The notes below the pieces were generated by a model. It worked only from the letters and a program-made list of their open reading frames with translations. It searched no databases and had not been told where the DNA came from. Made by a program: the position numbers and the translations under genes. Of a stretch of 64,000 nucleotides of DNA, positions 57,194 to 64,000 are shown in pieces (positions within the stretch are counted from its first letter, which is position 1; every line of letters begins with the position of its first letter). This DNA is from Agromyces sp. CF514 (GTDB lineage: Bacteria > Actinomycetota > Actinomycetes > Actinomycetales > Microbacteriaceae): NCBI RefSeq assembly GCF_900113185.1, contig NZ_FOZD01000001.1, positions 2,728,001 through 2,792,000 on the forward strand, read 5' to 3'.

Positions 57194-58065
57194 TCACGCC
57201 GGCCGAATTCGCCGCGCGGCACCGGCCCGGCACTCCGCTGCTGCTACCGAACGCGTGGGACGTGGCATCCGCCTACCGGCTCGTCGCCCTCGGGTACGAC
57301 GCGATCGCCACGACGAGCCTCGGCGTCGCGGTCGCGAACGGCCTGCACGACGGAGCGGGCGAGGCGGCGACCGAGACGATGCGCCTCGCCGAGCGGCTCA
57401 CCGCCGCGGGCATCGGCGTTACGGTCGACATCGAGTCCGGCTTCTCCGACGATCCAGACGAGGTCGCCCGCTTCGTGCGGCGCCTCAGCGAGCTCGGCGT
57501 GCTCGGCGTGAACCTCGAGGATGCCGACGCGACCGGCGCCCTGATCGATCCCGAACTCGCGGCGGCGAAGGTGGCAGCCGTCGTCGCGGCCGCGCCCGAG
57601 CTGTACGTGAACGCGCGCACCGACGTGTTCTGGCTCGGCGCAGGAGACTCGGAGGCCGACCGGGAGTCGTCGGCGATCGCTCGCGCGAAGCGCTACGTCG
57701 CCGCCGGAGCCTCCGGCGTGTTCGTGCCCGGCACGATGCCGATCGAGGTGATCGCGCGGATCGCCGGCGAGGTGGTTGCGCCGCTCAACGTGCTGCCCCA
57801 GCCGGGAGTGCCGTTCGCCGGACTGGCCGCGGCCGGGGTGGCGCGCGTGAGCACGGGCTCGGCCCTCTTCCGCGCCGCCCTCGGCGCGATCGAGGACGCG
57901 CTCGGCAGCATGTTCGACTCCGGCGCGAGGACGGGAACGATCCCGTCGTACGCCGAGACGGCGGCGCTCGTGGACCTCGACGTCGACGCCGCGCACGGGT
58001 CCGAGCAGGCCGACGCGAATTCCGCCCTTGCGCACGACCACGGCGACGCGATACCACTTGGCTAG
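57190..58065 (+). CDS. Isocitrate lyase / PEP-mutase family protein
   Basis: A 291-aa TIM-barrel protein of the ICL/PEPM superfamily. LLPNAWDVASAYRLVALGYD, ATTSLGVAVANGLHDG, VTVDIESGFSDDPDEVARFV, GVNLEDADATGALID and LYVNARTDVFWLGAGDSE are the order expected. The catalytic KKCGH of true isocitrate lyases is absent, so it is probably a C-C or P-C bond lyase of unknown substrate (2-methylisocitrate lyase-like or phosphonomutase-like). Its GTG overlaps the P450-like gene by 4 bases. Confidence 0.88.
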   Translation: MITPAEFAARHRPGTPLLLPNAWDVASAYRLVALGYDAIATTSLGVAVANGLHDGAGEAATETMRLAERLTAAGIGVTVDIESGFSDDPDEVARFVRRLSELGVLGVNLEDADATGALIDPELAAAKVAAVVAAAPELYVNARTDVFWLGAGDSEADRESSAIARAKRYVAAGASGVFVPGTMPIEVIARIAGEVVAPLNVLPQPGVPFAGLAAAGVARVSTGSALFRAALGAIEDALGSMFDSGARTGTIPSYAETAALVDLDVDAAHGSEQADANSALAHDHGDAIPLG

Positions 58066-58162
58066 CCCGGGCCAATGATGATCGGTGCGAGTTCACGGCG
58101 CCCTTCGCGCTCCACGCCTCCTCATCTCGCATCCTCATCCCGAGAAATGAGGAGCACGACAC

Positions 58163-59089
58163 ATGAAGGCATTCGCCATCCACGAATCCGGAGCCGCTCC
58201 GGAGCTCCATGAACTCCCCGTCCCAGAACCGGGTGTCGGCGAGGTCCGGGTGCGGGTCACCGCGGCCTCCGTCAACGGGTTCGACCTCGCGGTCGCCGCA
58301 GGGTACATGGCCCCGTACTTCGAGTACCGGTTCCCGGTGGTCATCGGGCGCGACTTCGCGGGCACCGTCGATGCGATCGGGCCCGGCATCGAGGGATTCG
58401 CCACCGGCGACCGCGTGTTCGGCGTGGTCTCCCGTGCGCATCTCGCCGACGGCACGTTCGCCGAATTCACCACCGTGCCCGTGCTCTCGGCGGTCACCCA
58501 CACGCCTGACGACCTCTCCGACCTCGAGGCGGCGGCGCTCGGCCACACCGGCACGACCGCGCTGGCCTGTCTCGACGCCATCGACCTGCCCGGCGCGACG
58601 GTGCTGATCGTGGGAGCGACCGGCGGCGTCGGAACCCTCGCGATCCAGCTCGCGGCCCGCGCGGGCGCCAGGGTCATCGCCACGGGCCGCACCGAGGCCG
58701 GGCGTCAGCGGTTGGCCGGCCTCGGCGCCGAGCCGGTCGATTACACGGGCGGACTGGCCGGCCCGGTGCACGCTCTCGCACCCGACGGCGTCGACGCGGC
58801 GATCCACCTCGCCGGCGACCCGCAGGAGATCGCCCCGCTCGTCCGCGACGGCGGGGTGTTCGTGTCGCCCATCCTGATGTCGGCCGAACAACTGGGCGAC
58901 GAACGTCTCGAGTTCGCGCCGATCGCGGCCTACCCGGATCAGGCCGGCCTCGCGGCGCTCGCCGAGCTCGCCGCATCCGGAGAGCTCGAGGTGCTCCTCG
59001 ATCGCCAGTACCCGCTGCACCGGGTGCACGAGGCGACCGGCGCGTGGGGACGCTCGACGCTCGGCAACCTCGTGGTCACGAACGACTGA
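58163..59089 (+). CDS. Zinc-independent MDR oxidoreductase (quinone-oxidoreductase-like)
   Basis: A 308-aa medium-chain dehydrogenase/reductase. The GroES-like N-terminal half (VRVTAASVNGFDLAVAAGYM, VIGRDFAGTVDAIGPG) and the NADP(H) Rossmann motif TVLIVGATGGVGTLAIQLAA are clear; the structural/catalytic zinc cysteines are absent, which fits the quinone reductase group. A good ribosome site GAGGAG precedes the ATG, unlike its leaderless neighbours. Convergent with the LigD-pol gene. Confidence 0.9.
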   Translation: MKAFAIHESGAAPELHELPVPEPGVGEVRVRVTAASVNGFDLAVAAGYMAPYFEYRFPVVIGRDFAGTVDAIGPGIEGFATGDRVFGVVSRAHLADGTFAEFTTVPVLSAVTHTPDDLSDLEAAALGHTGTTALACLDAIDLPGATVLIVGATGGVGTLAIQLAARAGARVIATGRTEAGRQRLAGLGAEPVDYTGGLAGPVHALAPDGVDAAIHLAGDPQEIAPLVRDGGVFVSPILMSAEQLGDERLEFAPIAAYPDQAGLAALAELAASGELEVLLDRQYPLHRVHEATGAWGRSTLGNLVVTND

Positions 59090-59110
59090 ACGACGAGGCG
59101 CGGCACGCCG

Positions 59111-59138
59111 CCGCCGCTCCGGGCGACCGGAGCGGCGG
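59111..59138. terminator. Bidirectional terminator hairpin after the MDR gene
   Basis: CCGCCGCTCCGG and CCGGAGCGGCGG form a perfect 12-bp stem closed by a GCGA tetraloop. It lies between convergent stops at 59089 and 59141. No U-run. Confidence 0.85.
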
Positions 59139-59140
59139 TG

Positions 59141-60187
59141 TCAGTCCGCTCCGCCGGGCTCGGCGGCGTCGTCGTGCCTGGCCCGGCTCGGCTGCACGCG
59201 CATCGGCTCGCCGGGCATCTTCGGGAAGTCGGGCGGGAACGGGAGCTCGCCGAGCCCGTCGTCGAGGTCCCGCTGCCACCACCCGAGCAGCGTCGTGAGT
59301 CGGCCGGGGCGATCGTGCATGCCCGCCCACGGGTCGCCGCGCTCGGCGAGTCGCCGGGGCACCGTGCGGATCGTGTGCGCGGCGGGATCGGTCGTCTCGA
59401 GCTCGGACCACTCGAGCGGGCACGAGACGGGCGCGTGCGCGAGGGGTCGAGGGCTGTACGCGCCCGCCATGGTGCGGTCGCGGTTGGCCTGGTTGTAGTC
59501 GATGAAGATGCGGTCGCCGCGCTCCTCCTTCCACCAGTTGGTGGTGACGAGGTCGGGCAGGCGCCGCTCGAGCTCGCGGCCGAGTGCGATGACCGCGTGC
59601 CGCACGTCGAGGAACTCGTGCTCGGGCTCGATCGGTGCGAACACGTGGATGCCGCGGCTGCCCGAGGTCTTCACGAATCCGGTGAGCCCGACCTCGTCGA
59701 GCAGGTCGCGCAGGGCGAGCGCGATCGGCACCGCCTCGGCGAACCCCGTACCCGGTTGCGGGTCGAGGTCGATGCGCAGCTGGTCGGGGTTGTCGGTGTT
59801 CTCCGCGCGTGAGGCCCAGGGGTGGAACACGACCGTGTTCATCTGCGCGGCCCAGACCGCGCCAGCGGGCTCATCGAGCACGACCTGCGGATGCCGGCGG
59901 CCGCTCGGGTACGTCACGGTGACGGATCGCAGCCAGTCGGGGGCGCCGCGCGGCGGGTTCTTCGAGAAGAACTGCTCGCCGTCGACCCCCTCGGGGAACC
60001 GCTGGAGCGACACCGGGCGATCGCCGTTGGCCTCGATGAACGGCCCGCCGACCGCGACGAGGTATTCGGCAAGTTCGAGCTTCGTGATGCCCACGTCGGG
60101 CCAGAGCACGCGCGACGGCGACGAGACGCGCACCTGGCGCTCGCCCTCGGGTCCGGGAACGGTGAGCTGTGCGGCTTCGCCTGCCAT
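59141..60187 (-). CDS. Stand-alone LigD-type DNA polymerase/primase domain protein
   Basis: A 348-aa archaeo-eukaryotic primase-type polymerase homologous to the polymerase domain of LigD, used in non-homologous end joining. VRVSSPSRVLWPDVGITKLE starts the domain; LRIDLDPQPGTGFAEAV has the catalytic DxD, and TSGSRGIHVFAPI is also conserved. IFIDYNQANRDRTMAGAYSP is typical. There is no ligase or nuclease domain, and no ku gene is in the window. The ATG is 7 bases after a minus-strand TAGCGT (leaderless). Confidence 0.9.
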   Translation of the reverse strand: MAGEAAQLTVPGPEGERQVRVSSPSRVLWPDVGITKLELAEYLVAVGGPFIEANGDRPVSLQRFPEGVDGEQFFSKNPPRGAPDWLRSVTVTYPSGRRHPQVVLDEPAGAVWAAQMNTVVFHPWASRAENTDNPDQLRIDLDPQPGTGFAEAVPIALALRDLLDEVGLTGFVKTSGSRGIHVFAPIEPEHEFLDVRHAVIALGRELERRLPDLVTTNWWKEERGDRIFIDYNQANRDRTMAGAYSPRPLAHAPVSCPLEWSELETTDPAAHTIRTVPRRLAERGDPWAGMHDRPGRLTTLLGWWQRDLDDGLGELPFPPDFPKMPGEPMRVQPSRARHDDAAEPGGAD

Positions 60188-60202
60188 GCGTGCGACGCTA
60201 CC

Positions 60203-60973
60203 CTACGGCCGGCGCGCCTCGCGTTCGCGCTCCCGTTCGGCATCGGCGGCGGCGGCCTCCTCTGGCGTGGGGGCCGTGCCGCCGAGCGACCGGGGCTGCC
60301 ACCAGGCGCCCGTGCCGTCGACGGGGTACTCGCGCTGGAGGCGGTCGACCAGGCCCTGCATGCGCAGCCGCAGCCGGTCGGTGACGGCGTGCGGGTCCTC
60401 ATCGGCGCCGACGGTGATGGGGGCGCCGAAGGCGAAGTGCACCGGCACCCCGAACCGCTCGAAGAACCCGACCTTGTGACGCTTGGTGAGCAGGCGCTGA
60501 CCGCCCCAGACGGCCACCGGGATGATGGGCACGGCGGCCTCGGCCGCGAGCCGGGCCGCCCCCGTCTTCAAGTCGCGGACCGTGAACGAGGCGCTGACGC
60601 CCGCTTCGGGGAACACGCCGAGCAGTTCGCCGCTGCGGAGGGCCTCGACGGCCTTCGCATAGGCCGCGGCGCCCGCCTTCATGTCGACCGGGATGTGCCG
60701 CATGCCGCGCATGAGGGCACCGACGACGGGCTTGTCGAAGACGCTCTGCTTCGCCATGAACCGGATGCGTCGCCTCGTGGCGAGCCAGGTGACCCATTCG
60801 ACCAGCGCGAACTCGAGATAGCCGAAGTGCGTCATCGCCAGCACCGCGCCACCGGTGAGGGGCACGTGCTCGGCGCCGATGACGCGGCGTTTGATGCCGA
60901 GCCCCGCGAAGAGCCCGAGGCCCGCCGCGATCGCCGTGCTGTAGACAGGCTCACTGGCGCGTCGTCGGGTCAT
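60203..60973 (-). CDS. PlsC-like acyltransferase with altered motif
   Basis: A 256-aa PlsC-family acyltransferase. The catalytic block reads MTHFGYLEFALVEW, so the usual HX4D is HX4E; the later block FPEAGVSASFTVRD stands in place of FPEGTRS. VPIIPVAVWGGQRLLTKRHK is conserved. An N-terminal membrane segment (about 11-27) and a charged Ala/Glu/Arg C-terminus flank the domain. The acceptor could differ from lysophosphatidate. The ATG is 6 bases after TACGCT (leaderless). Confidence 0.87.
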   Translation of the reverse strand: MTRRRASEPVYSTAIAAGLGLFAGLGIKRRVIGAEHVPLTGGAVLAMTHFGYLEFALVEWVTWLATRRRIRFMAKQSVFDKPVVGALMRGMRHIPVDMKAGAAAYAKAVEALRSGELLGVFPEAGVSASFTVRDLKTGAARLAAEAAVPIIPVAVWGGQRLLTKRHKVGFFERFGVPVHFAFGAPITVGADEDPHAVTDRLRLRMQGLVDRLQREYPVDGTGAWWQPRSLGGTAPTPEEAAAADAEREREREARRP

Positions 60974-61046
60974 GCGACCAGCGTACGGCGAAGGACGGCC
61001 GAACGCATGGACCAGGACGCAGGGACCCCAGGACGCCGGGCCCAGG

Positions 61047-62603
61047 TCACCGAGTCGTCTGGGCGTCGCGGTGCGGAGGTTCGACCGGGCTCGCCGTGCC
61101 GCGCACCGGCTGCAGTCGGAACAGCCGCACGACGCGGCCCGAGTCGCGCTCGTAGGCCCGGTATCCGGGCCACTGGGCCTGGATGAGCGCCCACGCGCGC
61201 TCGCGCTCCGCGTCGTCGTCGATCAGGGTGGCCCGCACGGCGAGGGCGCGACCCCGGACGGTGATCTCGGCATCCGGATGCCCGAGCAGGTTGTAGGTCC
61301 AGCCCGGGTGGTGCTCCATCGCGAACGTCGTGCCGGCGACGATGGCGCGGCCGCGGCCGTCGGGCGTGTACATGAGGAAGGTCTCACGCGGCTCCCCCGA
61401 CTTCGCGCCGACCGTGCGGAGCACGAGCGAGGGCACGAGGAGCGCGCTCAACTGCACGCGTCCGCCCGTGATCCACCCGAGGAACGCCTCGACCGGCGGG
61501 AGCACGACCGGCGCGGTCGCCCGGAACGCCCTGGTCCTCGTGATGGGCGCGACCACGCCGCGCACGACCCTGAGCACGACCGACGGGCGCCGCTCCGCCG
61601 GAAGCCCGTCGCCTCGGCCACTCGGACGTCGGACGCGTCGCGTGCGGACGCGTTCGAGCACGCGCCGCTGCTCACGGCTCCATTCGCGCGTGCGCCGGTC
61701 CTCGATGCCCGTGATGATGTACGACGACGCCAGCAGGATCACCTGGGCCGAGAGGTTGAGCCACAGCAGCAGCGCGATGAGCGCGCCGAACGAGGCGAGC
61801 AGCGGGTTGGAGGTGGCGCCGCCGACGAACAGCCCCGAGAGCTCCTGCAGCACCGTGAGTCCGACTCCGCCGATCAGCGCCCCGATCCAGAGCTCGCGAG
61901 CGCGGGGTCGCAGGCCCGAGAGCATGAGGAACATGCCGACGATCGCGAGCGTGTCGATCGCGAAGATCACGACGATCGAGAGCGCGCCGGTGAGGAACGC
62001 GTAGCCCTCCTCCTGCGTCGAGATGCCGAGCCATCCGAACATGACGTCGAGGGCGGCGGTGCTGAAGAACGTGACCGCGGCCGCGACGACGAACGCGGCG
62101 CCGAACCCGATGGCCAGGAGCAGGTCGCGAAGCATCACCCAGACGAAGAACCCCTGCGGGTCGGGTTGTCCGCCGAGCCGGCGCATCGCCACGCGCATCG
62201 AGCCGATCGCACCGATCGCTGCGGTGACGAGACCGATCAGCGCGATCGCACCGGCGATGCTCAGCGTGACGGGCTGCACGAGGTCGTCGGGATCGATGAG
62301 GGCGCCCTCGCCGACGAGTCCCGGGATCGCGTGCTCGACGGTCGCGACGAGCGCATCCATCGCGTCGGGATTCCCGGCGAGCCAGATCCCGGCTATCGCG
62401 AAGCCGAGGAAGACGCCTGCGAAGACCGAGAACAGCGTGCGGTAGGTGACGCTGTCGGCGAGCACGGCGCCGTGGTAGCGCAGGTACAGCATGTAGGCGC
62501 GTACCGGCTTGCGCGCCGTCGCCCACTCGATCGCCCCGCGCACGCGGGCCATGAACCCGGTCGTCGCCGGCATCCGCTCCGGCTCGGAGTCTGCACCACC
62601 CAT
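61047..62603 (-). CDS. YihY/BrkB membrane protein fused to a Ddn-type nitroreductase
   Basis: A 518-aa protein. Residues about 30-320 form a YihY/BrkB (Virul_fac_BrkB) membrane domain with six or so helices (LADSVTYRTLFSVFAGVFLG, LLASFGALIALLLWLNLSAQ, VILLASSYIITGIED). Residues about 375-500 match the F420/FMN split-barrel nitroreductase family (DUF385, Ddn): LVLRTVGAKSGEPRETFLMY, FAMEHHPGWTYNLLGHPDAE, then ITVRGRALAVRAT. The ATG follows TAGCCT by 6 bases. The frame is continuous, so the fusion looks real. It follows SLT copy 2 after a strong terminator. Confidence 0.88.
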   Translation of the reverse strand: MGGADSEPERMPATTGFMARVRGAIEWATARKPVRAYMLYLRYHGAVLADSVTYRTLFSVFAGVFLGFAIAGIWLAGNPDAMDALVATVEHAIPGLVGEGALIDPDDLVQPVTLSIAGAIALIGLVTAAIGAIGSMRVAMRRLGGQPDPQGFFVWVMLRDLLLAIGFGAAFVVAAAVTFFSTAALDVMFGWLGISTQEEGYAFLTGALSIVVIFAIDTLAIVGMFLMLSGLRPRARELWIGALIGGVGLTVLQELSGLFVGGATSNPLLASFGALIALLLWLNLSAQVILLASSYIITGIEDRRTREWSREQRRVLERVRTRRVRRPSGRGDGLPAERRPSVVLRVVRGVVAPITRTRAFRATAPVVLPPVEAFLGWITGGRVQLSALLVPSLVLRTVGAKSGEPRETFLMYTPDGRGRAIVAGTTFAMEHHPGWTYNLLGHPDAEITVRGRALAVRATLIDDDAERERAWALIQAQWPGYRAYERDSGRVVRLFRLQPVRGTASPVEPPHRDAQTTR

Positions 62604-62717
62604 GCGGTCAGGCTATCGAGCGCGGATGCCGCGGCGCAGGCGGTTGACGTCGGGCGCGCCGGGTGCTCGTCGAACCGCGGCGGGGCCGACGCGCGCGCGA
62701 CCCGTCGCCGGAGACGC

Positions 62718-62751
62718 CGATGGCGTCCGAGCCGCAGCTCGGACGCCATCG
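62718..62751 (-). terminator. Terminator hairpin after SLT copy 2
   Basis: CGATGGCGTCCGAGC and its exact complement form a perfect 15-bp stem around a CGCA loop, 18 bases past the SLT copy 2 stop. It separates that gene from the YihY-Ddn gene on the same strand. No U-run. Confidence 0.85.
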
Positions 62752-62768
62752 CGCGGATCAGCGGGCGG

Positions 62769-63704
62769 TCAGTACCAGCCCTGCGACTCCGAGGTGTTCC
62801 AGGCACCGCAGGCGCTGCCGTAGCGGCCGGCGATGTAGCCGAGGCCCCACGAGATCTGCGTGGCGGGGTTGGTGGCCCAGTCGGCACCGGCCGACGACAT
62901 CTTGCTGCCGGGCAGAGCCTGCGGGATGCCGTAGGCGCCGCTCGGGTTGGAGGCGTAGACGTTCCAGCCCGACTCCTTGTTCCAGAGCGCGACGAGGCAG
63001 CCGAACTGGTCTTCGCCCCAGCCGTAGCGGGAGGCCATCATGTCGCGCGCGATTGCCTGGGCCTCGCTCGGGTTCGCGGGGGCGCTCGGAGTCCCGCCGC
63101 CGGTGGAGCCCGACGAGGCGCTGTCATCGGCGGCCGCTTCGGCGGCGGCTGCGGCCTCGGCCTCGGCCTTCGCCTTGGCGGCGGCTGCGGCGGCGGCCTT
63201 CTCGGCGGCCACGCGGTCTGCTTCGGCGACGGCCTTGACGACCTGATCGGTCTGGCTCTTCGTCGTGTCGACCAGCTCGAACACCTTGCTCGGGCTGAGG
63301 CGCTCGTACGAGTCGAGCGCGGCGACGGTCGTGGCGAGCGCAGAGGCGTCGGCCTTGCCGGCGGCCGAGGCGATGGCCTTGGTCGCGACGGTGAGGGTGT
63401 CCTCGGCCTGCTTCGCCGCGCGGACGTCGAGCACGGCACCGTGGTCGACGGCGAGGCCCTGTCGCGAGTCCCGCTCGGCGGCGAGCGAGAGGGCGGCCGT
63501 CTCCTCGACGCGCTGCGCCTTCGCGGTCGCCTCGCCCTGCACGGCGTAGCCGCTGCCGACGAGGGCACCGACGGCGACGATGGCGCCTGCGGTGATGAGC
63601 GGGGCCTTGAACCGGCGGACGGTCCCTGCTGCACGTCGACCGCTGCGCTTGGCCTCGGTCTCGACGATCTGGGTGTTTTCGGGGGAAGGAGTCTGGTTCT
63701 GCAT
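62769..63704 (-). CDS. Secreted SLT / aggregation-promoting-factor-like protein (copy 2)
   Basis: A 311-aa exported protein paralogous to the one at 52234. A basic N-terminus and hydrophobic segment (about 35-55) give export; an Ala-rich coiled coil (60-190) is followed by a run of Ala/Glu/Lys and a Ser/Gly/Pro linker. The C-terminal domain carries LWNKESGWNVYASNPSGAYG and PGSKMSSAGADWATNPATQI and ends ...QGWY. The KESGW Glu is conserved. The ATG at 63702-63704 has only a weak ribosome site; a GTG 9 bases upstream is the alternative. The leader contains the conserved 43-nt element. Confidence 0.88.
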   Translation of the reverse strand: MQNQTPSPENTQIVETEAKRSGRRAAGTVRRFKAPLITAGAIVAVGALVGSGYAVQGEATAKAQRVEETAALSLAAERDSRQGLAVDHGAVLDVRAAKQAEDTLTVATKAIASAAGKADASALATTVAALDSYERLSPSKVFELVDTTKSQTDQVVKAVAEADRVAAEKAAAAAAAKAKAEAEAAAAAEAAADDSASSGSTGGGTPSAPANPSEAQAIARDMMASRYGWGEDQFGCLVALWNKESGWNVYASNPSGAYGIPQALPGSKMSSAGADWATNPATQISWGLGYIAGRYGSACGAWNTSESQGWY

Positions 63705-63796
63705 GTCTTTCACACGGGCGGAACGTCGCACCGGGGGGGCGCTTCGAACCTGTACTCGGCGTTCCACGGTCGCGGAGGCGGCCGGGCGAAGTCGCC

Positions 63797-63839
63797 AGTC
63801 TGCCGAGAGGTTCTGAACAACCCCTCACTTCTTCCTGTG
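63797..63839 (-). promoter_or_regulatory. Conserved 43-nt leader element, copy 2 (SLT gene)
   Basis: Second copy of the element found at 53156-53198. The stem here reads GAGGGG with CCTCTC (one G-U pair) around a 10-base loop that again ends CAGAA. TTGAGG, 17 bases, then ATGACA just upstream could be a weak promoter, which would put the element at the very 5' end of the transcript. Confidence 0.7.
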
Positions 63840-63873
63840 AATGTCATCAGAGGTATTGACGAAACCTCAATGA

Positions 63874-64000
63874 TCACGTTTTGGAAACATCGCCTGATGG
63901 AAGGCGCAATTCGAGGCTGATCTGCACGGCGTCCAACGTCTGCAGGGCCTCGGTGAGCGCCGTCGAGCTGAATCGACCCTCATCGCGCTGACGCGAGAGT
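63874..64000 (-). CDS. C-terminal end of an unidentified protein (partial)
   Basis: A reading frame enters from the window edge and ends with TGA at 63874. Its last 41 codons have normal codon use for this genome and read ...ALTEALQTLDAVQISLELRL before the stop. The gene continues beyond the window, so the 5' end is missing and I do not recognise the family. It lies upstream of SLT copy 2 on the same strand, 35 bases from the leader element. Confidence 0.5.
   Translation of the reverse strand, partial: LSRQRDEGRFSSTALTEALQTLDAVQISLELRLPSGDVSKT

Noticed and set aside
60972-63920. A 982-codon plus-strand frame
   Set aside because: It is antisense to the YihY-Ddn fusion and SLT copy 2; the Arg/Glu/Asp/Gly composition is typical of a shadow.

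Overview
The window is about 64 kb of very GC-rich DNA (codon third positions almost all G or C). It has no tRNA, rRNA, CRISPR array, insertion sequence or prophage. The organism is almost certainly an actinomycete of the Microbacteriaceae (Agromyces, Microbacterium or Leifsonia type). The reasons are: an actinobacterial division and cell-wall cluster without ftsA but with sepF, yggS and divIVA (wag31); the pknL / Rv2175c-like pair; a garA - ftsR - resR group; a type II DAHP synthase; and a C50-carotenoid operon with heterodimeric lycopene cyclase genes.

Region 1 (1-24,210, minus strand) is the dcw cluster and its downstream genes. Transcription runs mraZ, rsmH, ftsL, ftsI, murE, murF, mraY, murD, ftsW, murG, murC, ftsQ, ftsZ, yggS, sepF, yggT, divIVA, lspA, an rluD-type pseudouridine synthase and dnaE. 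Most of the mur genes are joined by 4-base ATGA or GTGA overlaps. mraZ has a 10-bp-periodic MraZ-type box in front of it, and upstream lies a DUF3040 membrane-protein gene with a textbook hairpin-U terminator.

Region 2 (24,285-44,865) is core metabolism and regulation. It holds a polyprenyl diphosphate synthase, an Rv2175c-like DNA-binding protein, a LysM/lysozyme-fold secreted protein, a PASTA-domain Ser/Thr kinase, DAHP synthase, an acyltransferase, a ROK glucokinase, an acyl-CoA synthetase and peptide deformylase. Next come two orphan ParA/MinD-type ATPases flanking pyruvate carboxylase, then CDP-alcohol phosphatidyltransferase - FHA (GarA) - MerR (FtsR) - MerR (ResR), a DUF1295 membrane protein and a Nudix hydrolase.

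Region 3 (44,965-51,437) is a complete C50 carotenoid module: a MarR repressor divergent from idi-crtE-crtB-crtI-crtYe-crtYf-crtEb. A perfect operator palindrome sits between the two transcription units. The likely product is decaprenoxanthin or a close relative.

Region 4 (51,447-64,000) is a mosaic of short units: an S4 protein, a GNAT protein, two paralogous secreted SLT/aggregation-promoting-factor proteins, YchJ, an MBL hydrolase, a small alarmone synthetase, and an ArsR regulator divergent from a degenerate P450 plus an isocitrate-lyase/PEP-mutase gene. It also has a quinone-oxidoreductase-like MDR, a stand-alone LigD polymerase, a PlsC-like acyltransferase and an unusual YihY/BrkB-Ddn fusion.

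The most interesting signals are: (i) a 43-nt element in the leaders of the two SLT paralogs, conserved in sequence and with two compensatory base-pair changes in a predicted stem, which may be an undescribed cis-acting RNA or regulatory site; (ii) a recurring leaderless promoter design (TAnnnT, then 6-8 nt, then ATG or GTG) at about 16 unit-leading genes; (iii) the BrkB-nitroreductase fusion; (iv) a P450 relic whose K-helix/meander region is replaced by microsatellite-encoded repeats; and (v) MraZ-like repeat pairs facing both ways in the mraZ upstream region.
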